A stretch of 64,000 bases of DNA from Dasypus novemcinctus. Lineage: Eukaryota; Chordata; Mammalia; Cingulata; Dasypodidae. Below, in pieces: positions 47,844 through 60,529 of this stretch (position 1 is the stretch's first letter; each line of letters starts with the position of its first letter). The notes under the pieces were generated by a model, which had not been told where the DNA came from, did no database searches, and saw only the letters and a program-made list of their open reading frames with translations. A program made the translations under genes and the position numbers. The stretch is taken from positions 7,564,001 to 7,628,000 of the forward strand of contig NC_080677.1 in the NCBI RefSeq assembly GCF_030445035.2, written 5' to 3'.

Positions 47844-48203
47844 GGAAGTGGATGTAGCTCAATCAGTTGGGTGCCTGCCTACCACATGGAAGGTCCCAGG
47901 TTGGGGTCCTGGTGCCTCCTAAAAAGAAGATGAGCTAGGCATTGCCTCCCACCACAATGAGCTGGATGCTGCCTCCTGCCACAAGAAGCTGATGCCACAA
48001 GCCAGCAGCCATGGCAGCCCATGGGAAGTGGATGTGGCTCAGGCCATTGGGCACTTGCCTCTCATGTAGGAGGTCCTGGGTTTGGGTTCTGGTGTCTCCT
48101 GGAGAAGGCAAGCAAACAATGAGCAGAGAGATGAGGGAATCATATGGGGAGGGGTGGATAAATAAAGAAAAATAAAGTAAATAAATAAATCTTTGAAAAA
48201 AAC
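47844..48203 (+). mobile_element. Dimeric DAS-type SINE
   Basis: Two tRNA-like heads in one insertion: 'gtggatgtagctcaatcagt' at about 47850 and 'gtggatgtggctcaggccat' at about 48028. They are joined by a 'atgagct...gatgcc' linker with a shared A-rich end. One 12-bp target duplication, GAAGAAATAGAG (47832-47843 and 48204-48215), shows they inserted together. Confidence 0.85.
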
Positions 48204-48284
48204 GAAGAAATAGAGATGCTGAAAAGAATTTAAATATGAAGGAGTATCTCACAGGGTAAAAAAATGTAATAAGAAAAGAAATCA

Positions 48285-48690
48285 GCGGCGGACTTGGCCC
48301 AGTGGTTAGGGCGTCTGTCTGCCACATGGGAGGTCCACCGTTCAAACCCCAGGCCTCTTTGACCCGTGTGGAGCTGGCCCACGCGCAGTGCTGATGCACG
48401 CAAGGAGTGCCGTGCCACGCAGGGGCGTCCAGCCCCACGTGCAAGGATTGCACCCTGTAAGGAGAGCCACTCTGCATGAAAGAAAGTGCAGCCTGCCCAG
48501 GAATGGCACTGCCCACATGGAGAGCTGACACAATAAGATGATGCAACTAAAAGAGACACAGATTCCCATGCCACTGACAACAACAGAAGCGGACAAAGAA
48601 GACACAGCAAATAGACACAGAGAACAGACAACTGGGGTGGGAGGAAAGGGGAGAGAAATAAATAAATAAAATAAATCTTTAAAAAAAAAA
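48285..48690 (+). mobile_element. DAS SINE, full length
   Basis: The head has 'ggacttggcccagtggttag', followed by 'gttcaaaccccaggcctctt', a full body and an AAATAAATC/A tail. It is close in sequence to the copy at 45724. The target duplication is only weakly visible (AGAAATC). Confidence 0.9.
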
Positions 48691-50870
48691 GAGCAGAAAT
48701 CTATTTTTAATGAATATTCACAGAACAAGGAAAGGTCCTTAGAAAACAAAAATGTGATAAAGTATTTTAATTATATAGAAGTATTTTAAAATAAAATTGT
48801 GCATATTTCCCAGAAAGTAGAGTAAAAAATAGTTTAAAAGATGACAAAGTTAGAGAACTATGCAGGAAGTTCACCTGATAGCAACCAGGAGTTCTAGAAA
48901 GAAAAGAAGAAATGCAGGACTTGAAATCATTAAAAAGGTGATACAAGAACATTTTTCAAAATGTCAATTTTCATGTATAAATGAGCCACTGAGTACAACC
49001 CTAATACATTTTTTAAAAATGCTAAAGTCCCATAGTAACTTAAGTAATCATAAAATTTCAGAATACTAGGACTAAAGAAAGAATCAAAAATTCTACCAGA
49101 GAGAAGGAAAATTTTAAAAAGCTCACACAAAAAGGATCAGGAATTTGAATCAATAAGAAATATAAGTAAAATATAGTTCTTCCCAAACTTTTTGTGATAG
49201 TTTGAAGTATGATCCCCAGAAAAGTATGTTCTTAAAGTTAACCATTCCTGTGGGTGTGGACTCATTGTATTAGGATCTTTTAGTGAGTAGGATCTTAACT
49301 TAAATTAATATAGGACCCGCCTCATTCAACGTGGGTCTGAATGTCCATACTGAAATCCTGTATAAGAGAATGAAATCAAGACAGAGGGAAAGCCACAGAA
49401 GCAGGAAGCTGAAAACAGTAAAACCCAGAAGAGAAGGAAGAGCCCAGCAGATGCCGCCATGTGCCTTGCCATGTGACAGAGGAACCAAGGATGGCCAGCA
49501 GCCAGTCTTCAGGAAGAAAGCATTGCCCGATGATGCCTTGACTTGGACATTTTGCTCAGCCTCAAAACCATAAGCCTGTAAGTTATTAAATTCTCATTGT
49601 TAATGCCAAAGAATTTCACGGCATCTGTTAGAGAAGCTTAGCAAACTAGAACACTTTTCAAGACATGGCCCAGAATAAATGAAAATATTAATACTTGTAC
49701 CATACACTGGGGTAAACAGGATTGCTTAGAGCTAAAAGCAAAAACTTGGAGACTCTAGCTGCCCAGTTGTTGCCTAAAGAAAACAAGAACTGAGGGGATC
49801 AATATCCTAGCCCCTTTACACATTTTTTACAAAGCAAACTAATTTCAAAGTTAAAATTCTAAATCCAACTAAATTATTAATCAAGATTGAGAGTAAAAGA
49901 AAGATATGAAAGATTATACTTTCCGAAAAAATTATTGGAAGATACGCTTCTCTAAAATAAGACCAAGAAAGAGACAAACATGGGCTCCAGGAAACAGAGT
50001 TAACACAGAAGAGCAAAGAAGGTATTCCCCAGAAGAGAAGTGCAGGAATTCCCAAGAAGGAATTCCCAGTTCTAGAGAACCACCAAACTATGCTGGAAGA
50101 CCAAAGAGGATAAGGAAATAGGAAAAAATTAAGACATTTATAGATCTAACATTTTTTACCACATTGATATTCAATTTTACAATTATTTTGAGAGGAGAAA
50201 TTAAATTGGTAATAAATGAATAGATAACTATCAAATGGAAACTATGAGACAGAACAGAATACAGAAGAGCTGTACAATAAAGACTATGTTATCATTGTTC
50301 ACCATATGATTTAGATGTGAAGACACCTCAACCCTTAGTGTAGATTTAACCAAAATGTGAGAAAACCAAATTGGTAAGATGAGGGGAAAATACGAATGGA
50401 AAAGAGGAAGATATTTGAGGAGCAATCCTCATCTTCCACAAAAGGAAGTCAATCAATAATAGGCAAAAATTGTAAAAAATCAATAGAAAAGCAATTGCAT
50501 TATTTAGAAACAGGAAGGCAAAATTGCTGAGGTGAGTGTGGCTGTCTCTGAAGAGAGGAAACTGGAGTTAGAGACGGGTGGCGCAGAGGATGGTTGTTTT
50601 TCATTTTAAGTCTTATATTTGACATTTAAAACTTAGTCTATGTATTAATTTGATATAAACTAAATTAAATTTAAAGAAATCCCTACTCCTTTGGAGGCTA
50701 ACTCTGAGCCCTCACACATACTGATACCATGCTTCAGAATGGTTTGATTCTTGGGTAGACTGAGATGATTTGCTCCCCCTCTAACTGCCTATAGGAAGCA
50801 AAAATAAAGCCTTTCTTAATTAAGGAAACATCATCTAATTATTACTAAAAAGTTCTAAAACATAGTGTCT
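48691..50870. other. AT-rich intronic stretch with one LTR-like repeat
   Basis: Apart from the LTR-like block at 49190-49655, the sequence looks like old, degraded interspersed repeat. No gene is seen. Confidence 0.4.
49190..49655 (+). repeat. LTR-like repeat (MaLR/ERV-L type?)
   Basis: 'gtgatagtttgaagtatgat', 'ccattcctgtgggtgtggac', 'catgtgacagaggaaccaag', 'gcctgtaagttattaaattc' and 'gagaagcttagcaaactaga' follow an LTR-like plan ending in the 'kCAAACTAGWACA' style. The family is uncertain. Confidence 0.5.
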
Positions 50871-50879
50871 AAATTGCAC

Positions 50880-53460
50880 TCAAAAACAACTGCAGAGGAT
50901 TGTGGGACAATGGTGATGAACTGAGAGCTGAATGCTCTCACAAAAACAATGGAGGAAGAACCAAAGCTGTCCAGGGGACCTGCTTTGGGGGTCAGCAGAT
51001 GAGGACAGTGCTACACAACCCCCAGGAGGGCAAGGGACAGAGGGACAAAGAAGCGGAAAAGACGAACATGAGTCATCAAGCCCTGAGGCAGCCAGGAAGG
51101 GCTCCCCTCCCCCACCCAAGATATTAAGCTGGAATAAACCCCTGGTCACCCCAGCCATCTGAAAGGGGAGCAGACATCTTCCCCCCGTCAGCTGTTTCAA
51201 AGGAAAAGGGAGGGGAGGTTGGATGCTTTTCTTCAGTGAATTTGGTCTGCTGAGCGTGCTTTGAATTTCTGCTCTGGAGATTCAACACAGGAACACAGGA
51301 AAGCCCAGACCAAAACACTTCTGTGGAAAGGTGCACTGAAGTGCGTCATCTGCTGGCGGGTCTGGAAACTGCATGGACAAAAACAGCTTGCACTCTCTGT
51401 ATCCAACCCTGGAAGAAAACCTATGTCCCATAGTGAGTCCCTGGACCTATTTTGAAAACTTAAGCTGGGCAAATCTAAAGACTGAGAATAATTTGAACCA
51501 AAAATCAAAGAAGAGCTGGGGGGCGGGGGGAAAAATAGGCAAGAGACAGAAATTAGCCATCAGTCATCAGAGTAAATACACCAACAAATTCGGATGCCTA
51601 GACATCAGCAAAAAATTACCAGCCATACTAGGAAACAGGAAGAGATAGCCCAGACAGAAGAACAAACCAAATATCTTAAAGAAATACAAGATTTAATACA
51701 ATTACTCAGTGATAATCATACAACTCTCCTAAATCACTTCAAAGAATTTAAAGAAAATATGACTAAAGAAATAAAGGATATTAAGAAAACAATGGGAGAG
51801 CATAAAGAGAGCATAAAAAAACAATTTGAAAATACATTAGAGGTACATAAGAGCAGATTTGAATTGCTTGAAGACAAAATTAGTGATTTTGAGGACAGAA
51901 CATATAAACTAGAAAAGACAAGAAGAACAGAAAGAGAAGAGAATTGGAAAAATGGAACAGAGTCTCAGGGAGTTGAATGACAATGCAAAATGCACGAACG
52001 TTCACATTATTGGTGTCCCAGAAGAAAAGAATGGAAAAGGGACAGAAAGAATATTTGAGTAGATAATGACTGAGAACTTCCCAACCCTTATAAAGGACAT
52101 AAATATAAATATCCAAGAAGTACAATGTATCCCAAACAGAATAAATCTGAATAGACATACCCCAAGACACTCAGTATTCAGAATGACAAATATCAGAGCT
52201 AAAGAGAGGATTCTGAAAGCAGCAAGAGAAAAGCAAATCATCACATACAGGGGAGACTCAATAAGATTAAGTGCTGACCTCTCATCAGAAACCATGGAGG
52301 AGAGAAGAAAGTAGTATGATGTATTTAAGGTACTGAAAGAAAAAAACTGCCAGCGAAGAATTCTGTATCCAGCAAAGCTGTCCTTCAAAAATGAGGGTGA
52401 GTTCAAAGTCTTCACAGACAAACAAAAAGTGATAAAATATGTTACCAAAAGACCAGATTTACAAGAGATACCAAAGCGGGTGCTGCAGCCTGAAAGGGAA
52501 AAACAAGGGTGAGAGATTTGGAGAAGAGTTTACCAAAGCCCAATGAAGGAAAACACATAGCATGAATTATTTGAATCTGTCTTTTTTTTATTTTCATTTA
52601 AAGTTTTAGACACAAGGACATTTATTCTGGAGAAACAGGGCAAAACTCCTGTTTGTAAGATAAGTCTTTCAGATGAAGCATATAAACCTAAATGATAGCA
52701 TTATTGTATAGAATTTGGGCTATGCTTTGATAAGTTATGGTTTATACTTAAGATTAGAATGCTAAGCATGTTTTTGATGATTAAATTTGCTTTAATCCAA
52801 ATATTGATAGATACATTTTAAAGACACAGCTTGAAAAGCAAATTCTTGAATAGAAAATAACTTCATGTTATTAAAATATTGACTCATTGACTTTTGTTTT
52901 ATGATAAAGGAAATAAGTAGTTGCTTTCTCTCCTAGAAATATACTGCTGATACTATTCACTCTGTTTTCTTTTCTCCTGTAGAGTAAGTTTGTCACAAGG
53001 CTTAAATGTTTTTAACATTCATTTTGATTCTAAGTTGTGGTTTTGTTATATGTGGAATCTTTGAAACTTAAGCCAAAAATGCAGGCATATGTGAACACTC
53101 CGAAGTTTCTCTTAATTCTGATTTGTGCTTAAGTTTTTTACTTTAAAGAAGTTATAACAATGGTAGTTACCTCCTTCAGTATTTGTTAGATGTGTGAAGT
53201 ACTGAGAAATGTCATAATGATGGTTTTATTTTTTAGGTTATCACTGTGGTACGTTAGTCCTTACCAAAATGAGTCATTTTTTTCAATGTGCATTTTTTTA
53301 ACAAACAATTTTACAGATACATCATAATAAAGGATAGTGTTACATTTTTAAAAAAATAGGGGGTGATCTGGGACAGGGAAGGGTACACAGGAATCCTTCA
53401 TAATTTTGATGTAACTTTTCTGTAATCTAAAACTTCCTGAAAAATAAAATTTATCATATA
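50880..53460 (+). mobile_element. HAL1-like element (ORF1 only)
   Basis: A 5' region at 50880-51590, then ORF1: coiled coil from about 51600 (KEIKDIKKTMGEHKESIKKQ) and the RNA-binding/C-terminal part at about 52000-52500 (MTNIRAKERILKAAREKQII, then YPAKLSFKNEGEFKVFTDK-like in another frame). After ORF1 there is ~900 bp of 3' UTR and an 'ataaaatttatcatatat' end, with no ORF2. ORF1 is broken by stops at about 51980, 52063 and 52313. Confidence 0.7.
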
Positions 53461-53469
53461 TATTTTTAA

Positions 53470-54160
53470 TCACATATTGAAAACAAATGACACAAAGGCA
53501 GTGGCCACCAGAGTTTCTGAGGGGAGGGAGAGGGAAGAATAGGTGTAATATGGGGGCATTTGGGGACATTGGAATCATCCTGCATGACATTGCAATGACA
53601 GATACAGGCCATTATATATTTTGTCATAATCTACAAATTTTTGCAGGACAGATTGTAAACTGTAATGTACTGTAGTCCACGGTTAGTAGCAATGCTACAA
53701 TACATGTTCATTAATTGTAACAAATGTACCACACTAATTAAGAATGTTGTTAATGTGGAAAAGTGTGGGAGGAGGAGAGGCAGGGCATATGGGAATCCCC
53801 TACATTTTTAGGCAACATTTATGTAATCTAAAGCTTCTTTAAAGTTCACAACTTTTACTATACACTTAATTGTTTATGTATGTTCATATATAAATGATAT
53901 AAAGATAATAATTGGATTGGTTAGGGGAAAAATACTTTGTTTAGTAGTAATATTTTGACAATGCTCTTTAATCATTAGTTAAAAAGGTTTAAAATCAATG
54001 TGAGTTATTGGTGTAGGGTAAGATGTTATATATGTTTGATGTTATATATGTTTGCTTTGTAAGTTCACAACTATTATATATTTATTGTTTATGTATGTTT
54101 ATGCATGAGTGACATATTTCAATAATTTTTTTTAAATGAAAAAAAATTGAAGAAAAAAGC
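53470..54160 (+). repeat. L1/HAL1 3'-UTR units
   Basis: A diverged 3'-end block (53490-53850: 'gagtttctgaggggagggag', 'gtgggaggaggagaggcagg'), then two further units like those at 42.76-43.2 kb ('gatatttggattggttagggg'-like block, 'aatgctctttaatcattagt', 'tatatttattgtttatgtat'). Confidence 0.6.
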
Positions 54161-55195
54161 AAATAAAAAAAGAAAACATACAATAGAAAAAGACTCCCAA
54201 GAGCTCAAGTTATTGAAATTATTAGGCATATCAGGCATAAATTTTAATAAAAATTATTTTAAAATACTAGTGGAAATTCTAGAATGTATTACAACTACTG
54301 AGATTAAAGAAGTCAATGAATAATTTAAACAGCAAATTAAACACATCCATAAAATAATCAGTGAAGTAGAAGATAGTCAGAGGAAACTATCCAGACTGTA
54401 ACACAGAGGACAGGACAGGACAGGACAAGACAGGTGGGATGGGTGGGGAGGGGAAAACACATGGGACATGGTGAAAAGATATATACATATGTCAAAATAT
54501 GACTCAAAATATGAGAAAAGATAGAAATTGGGGTAAAAGAATCCAGAATTGTACAAATATAATAAAAGACATCAGGTTACAAATGTAAGGGTATCACTAA
54601 CCACAAGATGCATAAATACAAAGAAATCCACATCCAGACACATCATATTAAAACTTACAGAAACCACAATCAGTGAGAAAATATGAAAAGCAGCCCACAG
54701 GGATGGGAGCCATATTATCTTCAAAAGAGCAATGAAGTTTCTCAGTGACAGATGACTTCTATACAGAACCTGTTGACCTCAGAAGATTAAGAAAAGTATC
54801 CAAAGTGCTAAAAGAAGAGCATGCCATCCAAGAATGCTATAATCAGCAAAAACGACTTTCAAAAGCAAAGGTTTTCACATTATGCTACATGAAACAAGCC
54901 AGACACATGGACCATTTAACATATAATTCCATTTACATGATATGCCCAGCAAAATAAATCTATAGAGACAGAAAGTAGAACAGAGGCTGCCTGGTGCTGG
55001 GCATGGAAATGAAGAATGTCTAAAATGATAACAATGTATCTTTGGGGATGATGGAAATTTTCAAAAATTGGATGGTGGTGATGATTACACAATTCTGGAA
55101 ATATACTAAAAGCATTAAATTGTACACTTAAAATCAGTGAATTGCATAGTATGTTAATTATATTTCAATAAAGCTGTTTAAAATAATAACTTCTA
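54160..55195 (+). mobile_element. Old L1 fragment with 3' end
   Basis: Begins with L1 ORF1-like sequence. A (GGACA)n stretch sits at 54408-54430. It ends with a conserved old-L1 tail ('ttggatggtggtgatgatta', 'taaattgtacacttaaaatc', 'tatatttcaataaagctgtt'). Confidence 0.65.
54408..54432. repeat. (GGACA)n short tandem repeat
   Basis: About five GGACA/AGACA units. Confidence 0.75.
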
Positions 55196-56560
55196 ACAAC
55201 TTTTTAAAAACTAGAAGATTTTCAGGAAAAAAAAAAGAAAATTCATGAATAGCTGATTCACCCAAAAGGAAATAGTAAAGAAAGTTCTCTATATTCTAGA
55301 AGGATGCTTAGAATTCCAAGAAGTATTGAAGAGCAATGAAAAAGGTAAATAAGGGGGCAAATATAAAACAATAGTAACTATAATAATAATATCTTTGGGG
55401 ATCAAAAATATAAAGAAAGAATTAAAATACAAAACAAAAACAGCACATAAGGAATAAACAGTTATATGGAGTTAAAGTTCAAAAGTCTGTGAATTATCTA
55501 GAAAATGGTAAAATTACTAACTTTATGAACTTTAATAAGACAATGACATATGCTATATACTATATAGGAATCGCTGATGGCTTAAGAAGGTAAAACAAAT
55601 AAATTATTAAAGGGAAGAAATGAAATTATTTTTCAAAGAACACTTGCAACCAATATAAGGCAAAATAAGGAAAGAGGGAAGGAAAAGAAAAATAGAACAA
55701 CCGAATCAAAGGCCAAATAGAAAACTAATAGGAAGATGATATATTTAAACCAAATGTAAAAATTGAAAACAAGAGTGTAAAACTATATAAATAAACACAA
55801 CAATAGCTGTAAGATGTTTAAAAGAAAAGCATCTTAAATATAAGACTATTGAAAGGTTAATAGTAAAATGATAAGAAAAGATATTCTAAAAAGATGGGAA
55901 AGAATAGTAAAAAGATAGCAAAAGGATAAGAAAAGATTGCCCAGTGTTATAATACTAATATCAGACAATATAGATGTTTAAGGCAAAAACAATGCTGGAG
56001 GTAAAACGTATTACTTCGTAATGATAAAAGGGTCCATCCAATAAGAATAAATAAAAATTCCAAATTTTTGTGCACCTAATAATATAATTTCAAATTATAT
56101 ATAGCAAAATTGATAAGATGAAAAGGAAAAATAGACAAATTCACCCTCAAAGCATGGAATTTTAACTTACCTATCTCAGTAACGGGTAACACAAGCAGAT
56201 TAAAGAAATAGCTAAGATATGAATGATTTGGGCATCACAATGGACATATCTGACCTAATTAGTATATATATAGACCACTGCACCTAACAATGACAGCATT
56301 CACATTCTTTTGAAGAGGAAGTACATTTACCAAAATTTACCATATGGGTCATAAAGCATTTGTCTCAACAAAATCAAAAGATTGAAACTTTCATAGTATG
56401 TTCTCTCATTACAGTGGAATTAAACAAGACATCTTTTTTTAGGGTAACTTGAAAGACTGCCAAATACTTGAGAATTAAGCAATACACCTCTAAATAACCA
56501 TGATTCAAAAAGGAAATCACAATGAAAGCTAGAAAAACTTTGAATTAATAGATATTAAAT
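55196..56560 (+). mobile_element. Degraded L1 fragment
   Basis: L1-like AT-rich sequence with ORF2 5'-half phrases ('aagggtccatccaataagaa', 'gcattcacattcttttgaag'-type). No open frame; low certainty on borders. Confidence 0.5.
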
Positions 56561-56639
56561 TGCAACTGGAGGCCTTATAAAGAAAGGAAATTCCAACGCA
56601 GTTTGTCAAAAGAAGCCAAAAATCAGTAGTACATGAAAG

Positions 56640-56845
56640 TCAAAAGAAGCCAGAAAGTGAAGCTGATTGTCATGTGGAGAAGCAGAAACAGAAGACAAGG
56701 GACCAGGGACCTTACACACTCCTGGAGGAATCATGGCCTGTCAAAACCTTGATTTTGGACATCTAGCCTCCCAAACAGTGAGACAGGTACTTAAGGCAAC
56801 CAGAGAGTGGTATTTGTCATAGCAGCCCTGGCAAACTAAGAAGCA
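56640..56845 (+). repeat. Partial MaLR-like LTR
   Basis: The 3' half of an LTR: 'gtcaaaaccttgattttgga', 'gtggtatttgtcatagcagc' and 'cctggcaaactaagaag'. Confidence 0.55.
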
Positions 56846-58112
56846 TGTAGGCTCTGGAGTACTTCCTGACTGTGTATTCTTGGTTTTGATACTTAAGAGT
56901 TTTGTGAACTAAGACAGCAATATAATCTTTAAAAAGTAGGATTCTCATCTGAAAAGGAGGTAGTAATGGTGCTTAATTCACAGATTGACATGAGGGTTGA
57001 ATGAGATAATTCAAACAAAACACAAAAACTGTTATTATCAATATTATTGAGACTTCTGAACCCTGGGCCTCTTTCTAACATTGAATGCCAATCTTTGCAG
57101 CCTACTTTTCTGGAAATACGAGCAAGTGATAAAAGGAGACAAAAAGAGCATAAGGTTTTGAAGCAAACAGTCAAAGTTTAAGGCTGAGTTCACAACCCAG
57201 AGGCTGTGGCTGACTCTGGAGAAGTTACAGGGGAGCCCCGCTCTGCTGTGCAAAGCTTCATAAGGTAACCTGTGATGAATTCACCGCACCTGCCTTGTGG
57301 TGGGTAGTTTTGAAACCGAGAACCTCAGAGAAGGGAATGTCCTGGCAGCCTCTAAAAGCAACCACGTGATGCTTTGTTGTTATCACCATCTCCGTGAGGA
57401 AGAAGAAAGGAAAGAAGACTAGGTGGGGTGAGGGACACCCATTCCCCAAACACAAGTCCTTATCCAAGGTGCAGGTGTCTTAAGGAGAAGCTCCATCATA
57501 AAGGAACAAAGTCGGCACACATTGGAAATGTCATGGAAATAGAACAAACTTCTCTAGACCAAGAAAAGGGCAGAAAGTAAGAAAAGCAAGTATCACTCCA
57601 CCAGCATCTTCTCAAAAACGACTGTCTTTGCAGGGACAGGGTGACTCCCTTGCCTTCCAACAACTGAGTCATACAGTTGCAAATTTATAAAATTCCTATT
57701 GGGAGAACTTGGGGTTTCCACTGGTAATCTGCCAGTCATTACATTTCTTTTAGGAACCCCACTGTAGGAGACTAGCAAAGAGAGGAGGAGCCTACCCTAC
57801 ACAGCCCAGTCCAGTGGGTGGGGTGGACTTAATGCTAAATGAAGTGATATCCCACATACAGTCATGATTGGGATGGGCATAGAATTATCACAAACAGGAG
57901 TGTTTTGAGTGTAAATGGGGTCACTATCAGAAATCATACTGGGACAGCCTGGCCCAGTCAAACCAAGATTTCTGGTAAGTTTTGTCATAATTGATGGAAG
58001 GAAATTGAGAGCAGTGATCACAATGGAAAATTGTACACGGACAGTTTCCCCATTTTAAGCTCCACTATATTAAATAAGGTAGTCTTTTAGAAAGCCATAT
58101 TACCTCATTAAA
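56846..58112. other. Intronic stretch, nothing recognised
   Basis: Short minus-strand frames (for example 57593-57778 and 57797-58021) were checked as possible ABCA13 exons. They lack splice borders, and no exon is needed here because exons 15 and 16 already match in phase. Confidence 0.5.
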
Positions 58113-58126
58113 GGGGGGGGGGGGGG
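58113..58126. repeat. Poly(G) run of 14
   Basis: Fourteen uninterrupted G on the plus strand (C14 in the ABCA13 transcript), beginning 35 nt beyond the exon 15 donor. Confidence 0.85.
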
Positions 58127-58161
58127 AATACACATTCCTGTAGTTAAGACTACTGACTTAC

Positions 58162-58301
58162 TGAATAGACCCTTCTGGAAGGTATCTTGCAAAGTCACAT
58201 ATTGAGCCACTTCACAAGTCTTCCTGATAAGTCCAGTGAAGGCTTTCCAATGATCTGTTTGTTCCAGAAACAACTGTGCTTTTTTAAGTGTATGAAATAC
58301 C
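58162..58301 (-). CDS. ABCA13: ABCA13 coding exon (about exon 15)
   Basis: A 140-nt exon. The acceptor is TTGACTACAG and the donor TTCA|GTAAGT. The first G completes the Leu codon left open by exon 14. Then 46 codons are open, starting VFHTLKKAQLFLEQTDHWKA and ending TFQKGLF, with one base (A) left over. That base plus CT at the start of the exon at 18694-18808 makes Thr, so the two join in frame across a 39.4 kb intron. A 14-G run (58113-58126; C14 on the transcribed-sense strand) begins 35 nt past the donor. Confidence 0.82.
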
Positions 58302-58666
58302 CTGTAGTCAAAAAACAATCACAGAAAATGAAAATTTAATAATGGTTTTCCAAATGACACTTAGATCACTAAAAATTCATCAAAATACATATATATGCAA
58401 AGTTCTGGCAGTCCATTTATGCAGGAATTTAGACGTGTTGACCAGTTCTCTTGGCATTTATTTGCTTGTTTATGAACACCCTGCTCTGATTTGAAAAATG
58501 AGGGAAAGCCTTTTATGAGAATACATAAAATGAAAGTCATAGCAAATCAGGGGGAACCAACTGGAAAATGAATATAAAATGAAATGAGCTTTGAGGTTAA
58601 GACAAAAATACATTTGCCAAATATTCATGCAAGTGTATCACATATTAAGAGCTAAAGAAAATGGGA

Positions 58667-59084
58667 CTTGGGAAGCAGATTTGGCTCAACTGATAGAGCA
58701 TCCGTCTACCACATGGGAGGTCCAGGGTTCAAATCCAGGGCCTCCTGACCCATGTGCTGAGCTGGTCCACATGCAGTACTGATGCATGCGAGGAGTGCCC
58801 TGCCACACAGGGGTGTCCCCTGCATAGGGGAGCCCCACGCACAAGGAGTGTGCCCCGTAAGTAGAGCCAGCCCACGTGAAAAAGGCGCAGCCTGCCCAGG
58901 AATGGTGCCACACACACAGAGAGCTAACACAGCAAGATGACACAATAAAAAGAGGTGAAGATTCCCAGCACTGCTGACAAGAATCCAAGTGGACACAGAA
59001 GAACACACAGCGAATGGACACAGAGCAGACAAGGGGGGTGGGGGAAGAAGGGAGAGAAATAAATAAATAAATCTTTAAAAAAAA
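58667..59084 (+). mobile_element. DAS SINE, full length
   Basis: The head has 'gcagatttggctcaactgat' (box A) and 'gtccagggttcaaatccagg' (box B), followed by a full body and an AAATAAATC/A-rich tail. The perfect 13-bp duplication AAAGAAAATGGGA is at 58654-58666 and 59085-59097. Confidence 0.93.
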
Positions 59085-59503
59085 AAAGAAAATGGGAATG
59101 GATCACACATATAAGTCACAGCACCATCAAATAAAAACCAGACAAATTTTCTAGAGACGAGTTGCTCCCAGGAGTCCTTCCACGGGTAGTTAACATGAGA
59201 ATTCTGGGTAATGTAAGAACAAGATGCTCAGTTACATCCTTGCCTTGAATGAAACAGGAGTTCTAGATTTCTTGTGAAAGATTAAGCCCTTGGATAAACT
59301 TTAAACAAACTTCATATTTTCTAGATGTTTTCCAATAGTACCAAATAGATTCATCTTTATAAAATGAAAAAATTCAACATCTTACCACTCTACTCATTAA
59401 AAATCGGATATGCTATGTTGGTCTATCATCTCGGTGGAAGGGGACACTTTAAACCAATTTGATTTCCCATTGTTCAGAAGTTTTCCACCAACCACGTACT
59501 TAC

Positions 59504-59709
59504 AGTGTGGAAATAAGCCGATCCTTACAGCCACCGGAAGATTCGCCCTTCTCAGGGGAAGCGTCAGCTCCCAGCAGCCGGAAGACCCGGGCACAGGAAA
59601 GTCTCACTTCTGAAAACTGCGTTCCAAGCTCCTGCCAGCCCAGATACTCCTCGGGTATCGAAACTGGCATATTCGCACGTCCGATGATAACATCTTGTAA
59701 AACATGATC
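59504..59709 (-). CDS. ABCA13: ABCA13 coding exon (about exon 14)
   Basis: A 206-nt exon. The acceptor is CTCTTTCCTATTAAG and the donor ACACT|GTAAGT. It starts in phase 0 with DHVLQDVIIGRANMPVS, matching the phase-0 end of the previous exon, and ends with two bases (CT) completed by G of the next exon to give Leu. All 68 codons are open. The middle has WQELGTQFSEVRLSCARVFR followed by LLGADASPEKG. Two cysteines (in LSCARV and GGCKD) may pair. An upstream in-frame ATG near 59727 belongs to the intron and is not a start. Confidence 0.83.
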
Positions 59710-59984
59710 CTTAATAGGAAAGAGCATGGCTTGTCATAACTACGACAATTAAAATGCGGGTCCTCGAGTTGCAGCCTTTACCTCTTCTCACGTCACAGGT
59801 GAGAACTGTACCTAGAAGACCGTGCTCTGTGGGAGGCGATCAGGTAAGCCAGCATTTTAGACTTGCGTCTTCACTCATGTTGAGGTTACTGGACTCCAGA
59901 GTAAAGCATCATCAGTGAAGTATCATGGGCCCCCCGGGGCACAGCCCTCTGCCAGCTAGTGTGCTGAAATGGCCCCAGGGCCCG

Positions 59985-60445
59985 GGCCTCCTGGTCATCC
60001 CGCTCTGGTAAGCCCCCCCACGTTAGTCCAGGCTGGCAGAAATGACACAGGCCAGCTCCTGCCCCGGCCCTCTGAGCTCTGGCAGCGGCCTCTTCCTCCT
60101 CTTGCTTGTTCTGGGCATCCCAGGACTACCACCTAAGAAGCCAGGCTGCCCTGCTGGAGAGACCACAGAGGGGGGCTCCACAGCAAAGAGACCCCTTGAG
60201 GCCAGAGAGAGACAGTCATCCCGATGTCCCCGCTGAGCTCCAGAGACCGCAGCCCCTCCTGCGTCTCTGCGTCTCTGCGTCTCAGGGGCCCCGTTGCCCC
60301 TGGCAGCAACGACGAGTCGCCGGCTAAGACCCCAGAAAAGCAGCCCTGCTGAGGCCAGTGAACGCACATCACAAGACCTAATGCAGGCGTTCTGTTCTAA
60401 GTCACAGAGCTTTAGGGTGGTTTGTAAGGCAGTGATAATAACCTA
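59985..60445 (+). repeat. Probable MaLR-like LTR
   Basis: The end reads 'gtcacagagctttagggtgg' and 'tttgtaaggcagtgataata', like the 3' end of common MaLR LTRs. The GC-rich interior has a triple 'cgtctctg' repeat. The family is uncertain. Confidence 0.45.
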
Positions 60446-60529
60446 AGCAGCGTGAGAATGGCTATCGCACGCTCCTCAGTCCCTGAGCTGTGGAGGGGGC
60501 CGTGTGTTAAGTCTCATAAAGAAATTGGG

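Noticed and set aside
57593..58021. Minus-strand frames as extra ABCA13 exons
   Set aside because: There are no matching splice borders, and exon 15 already joins exon 16 in phase.
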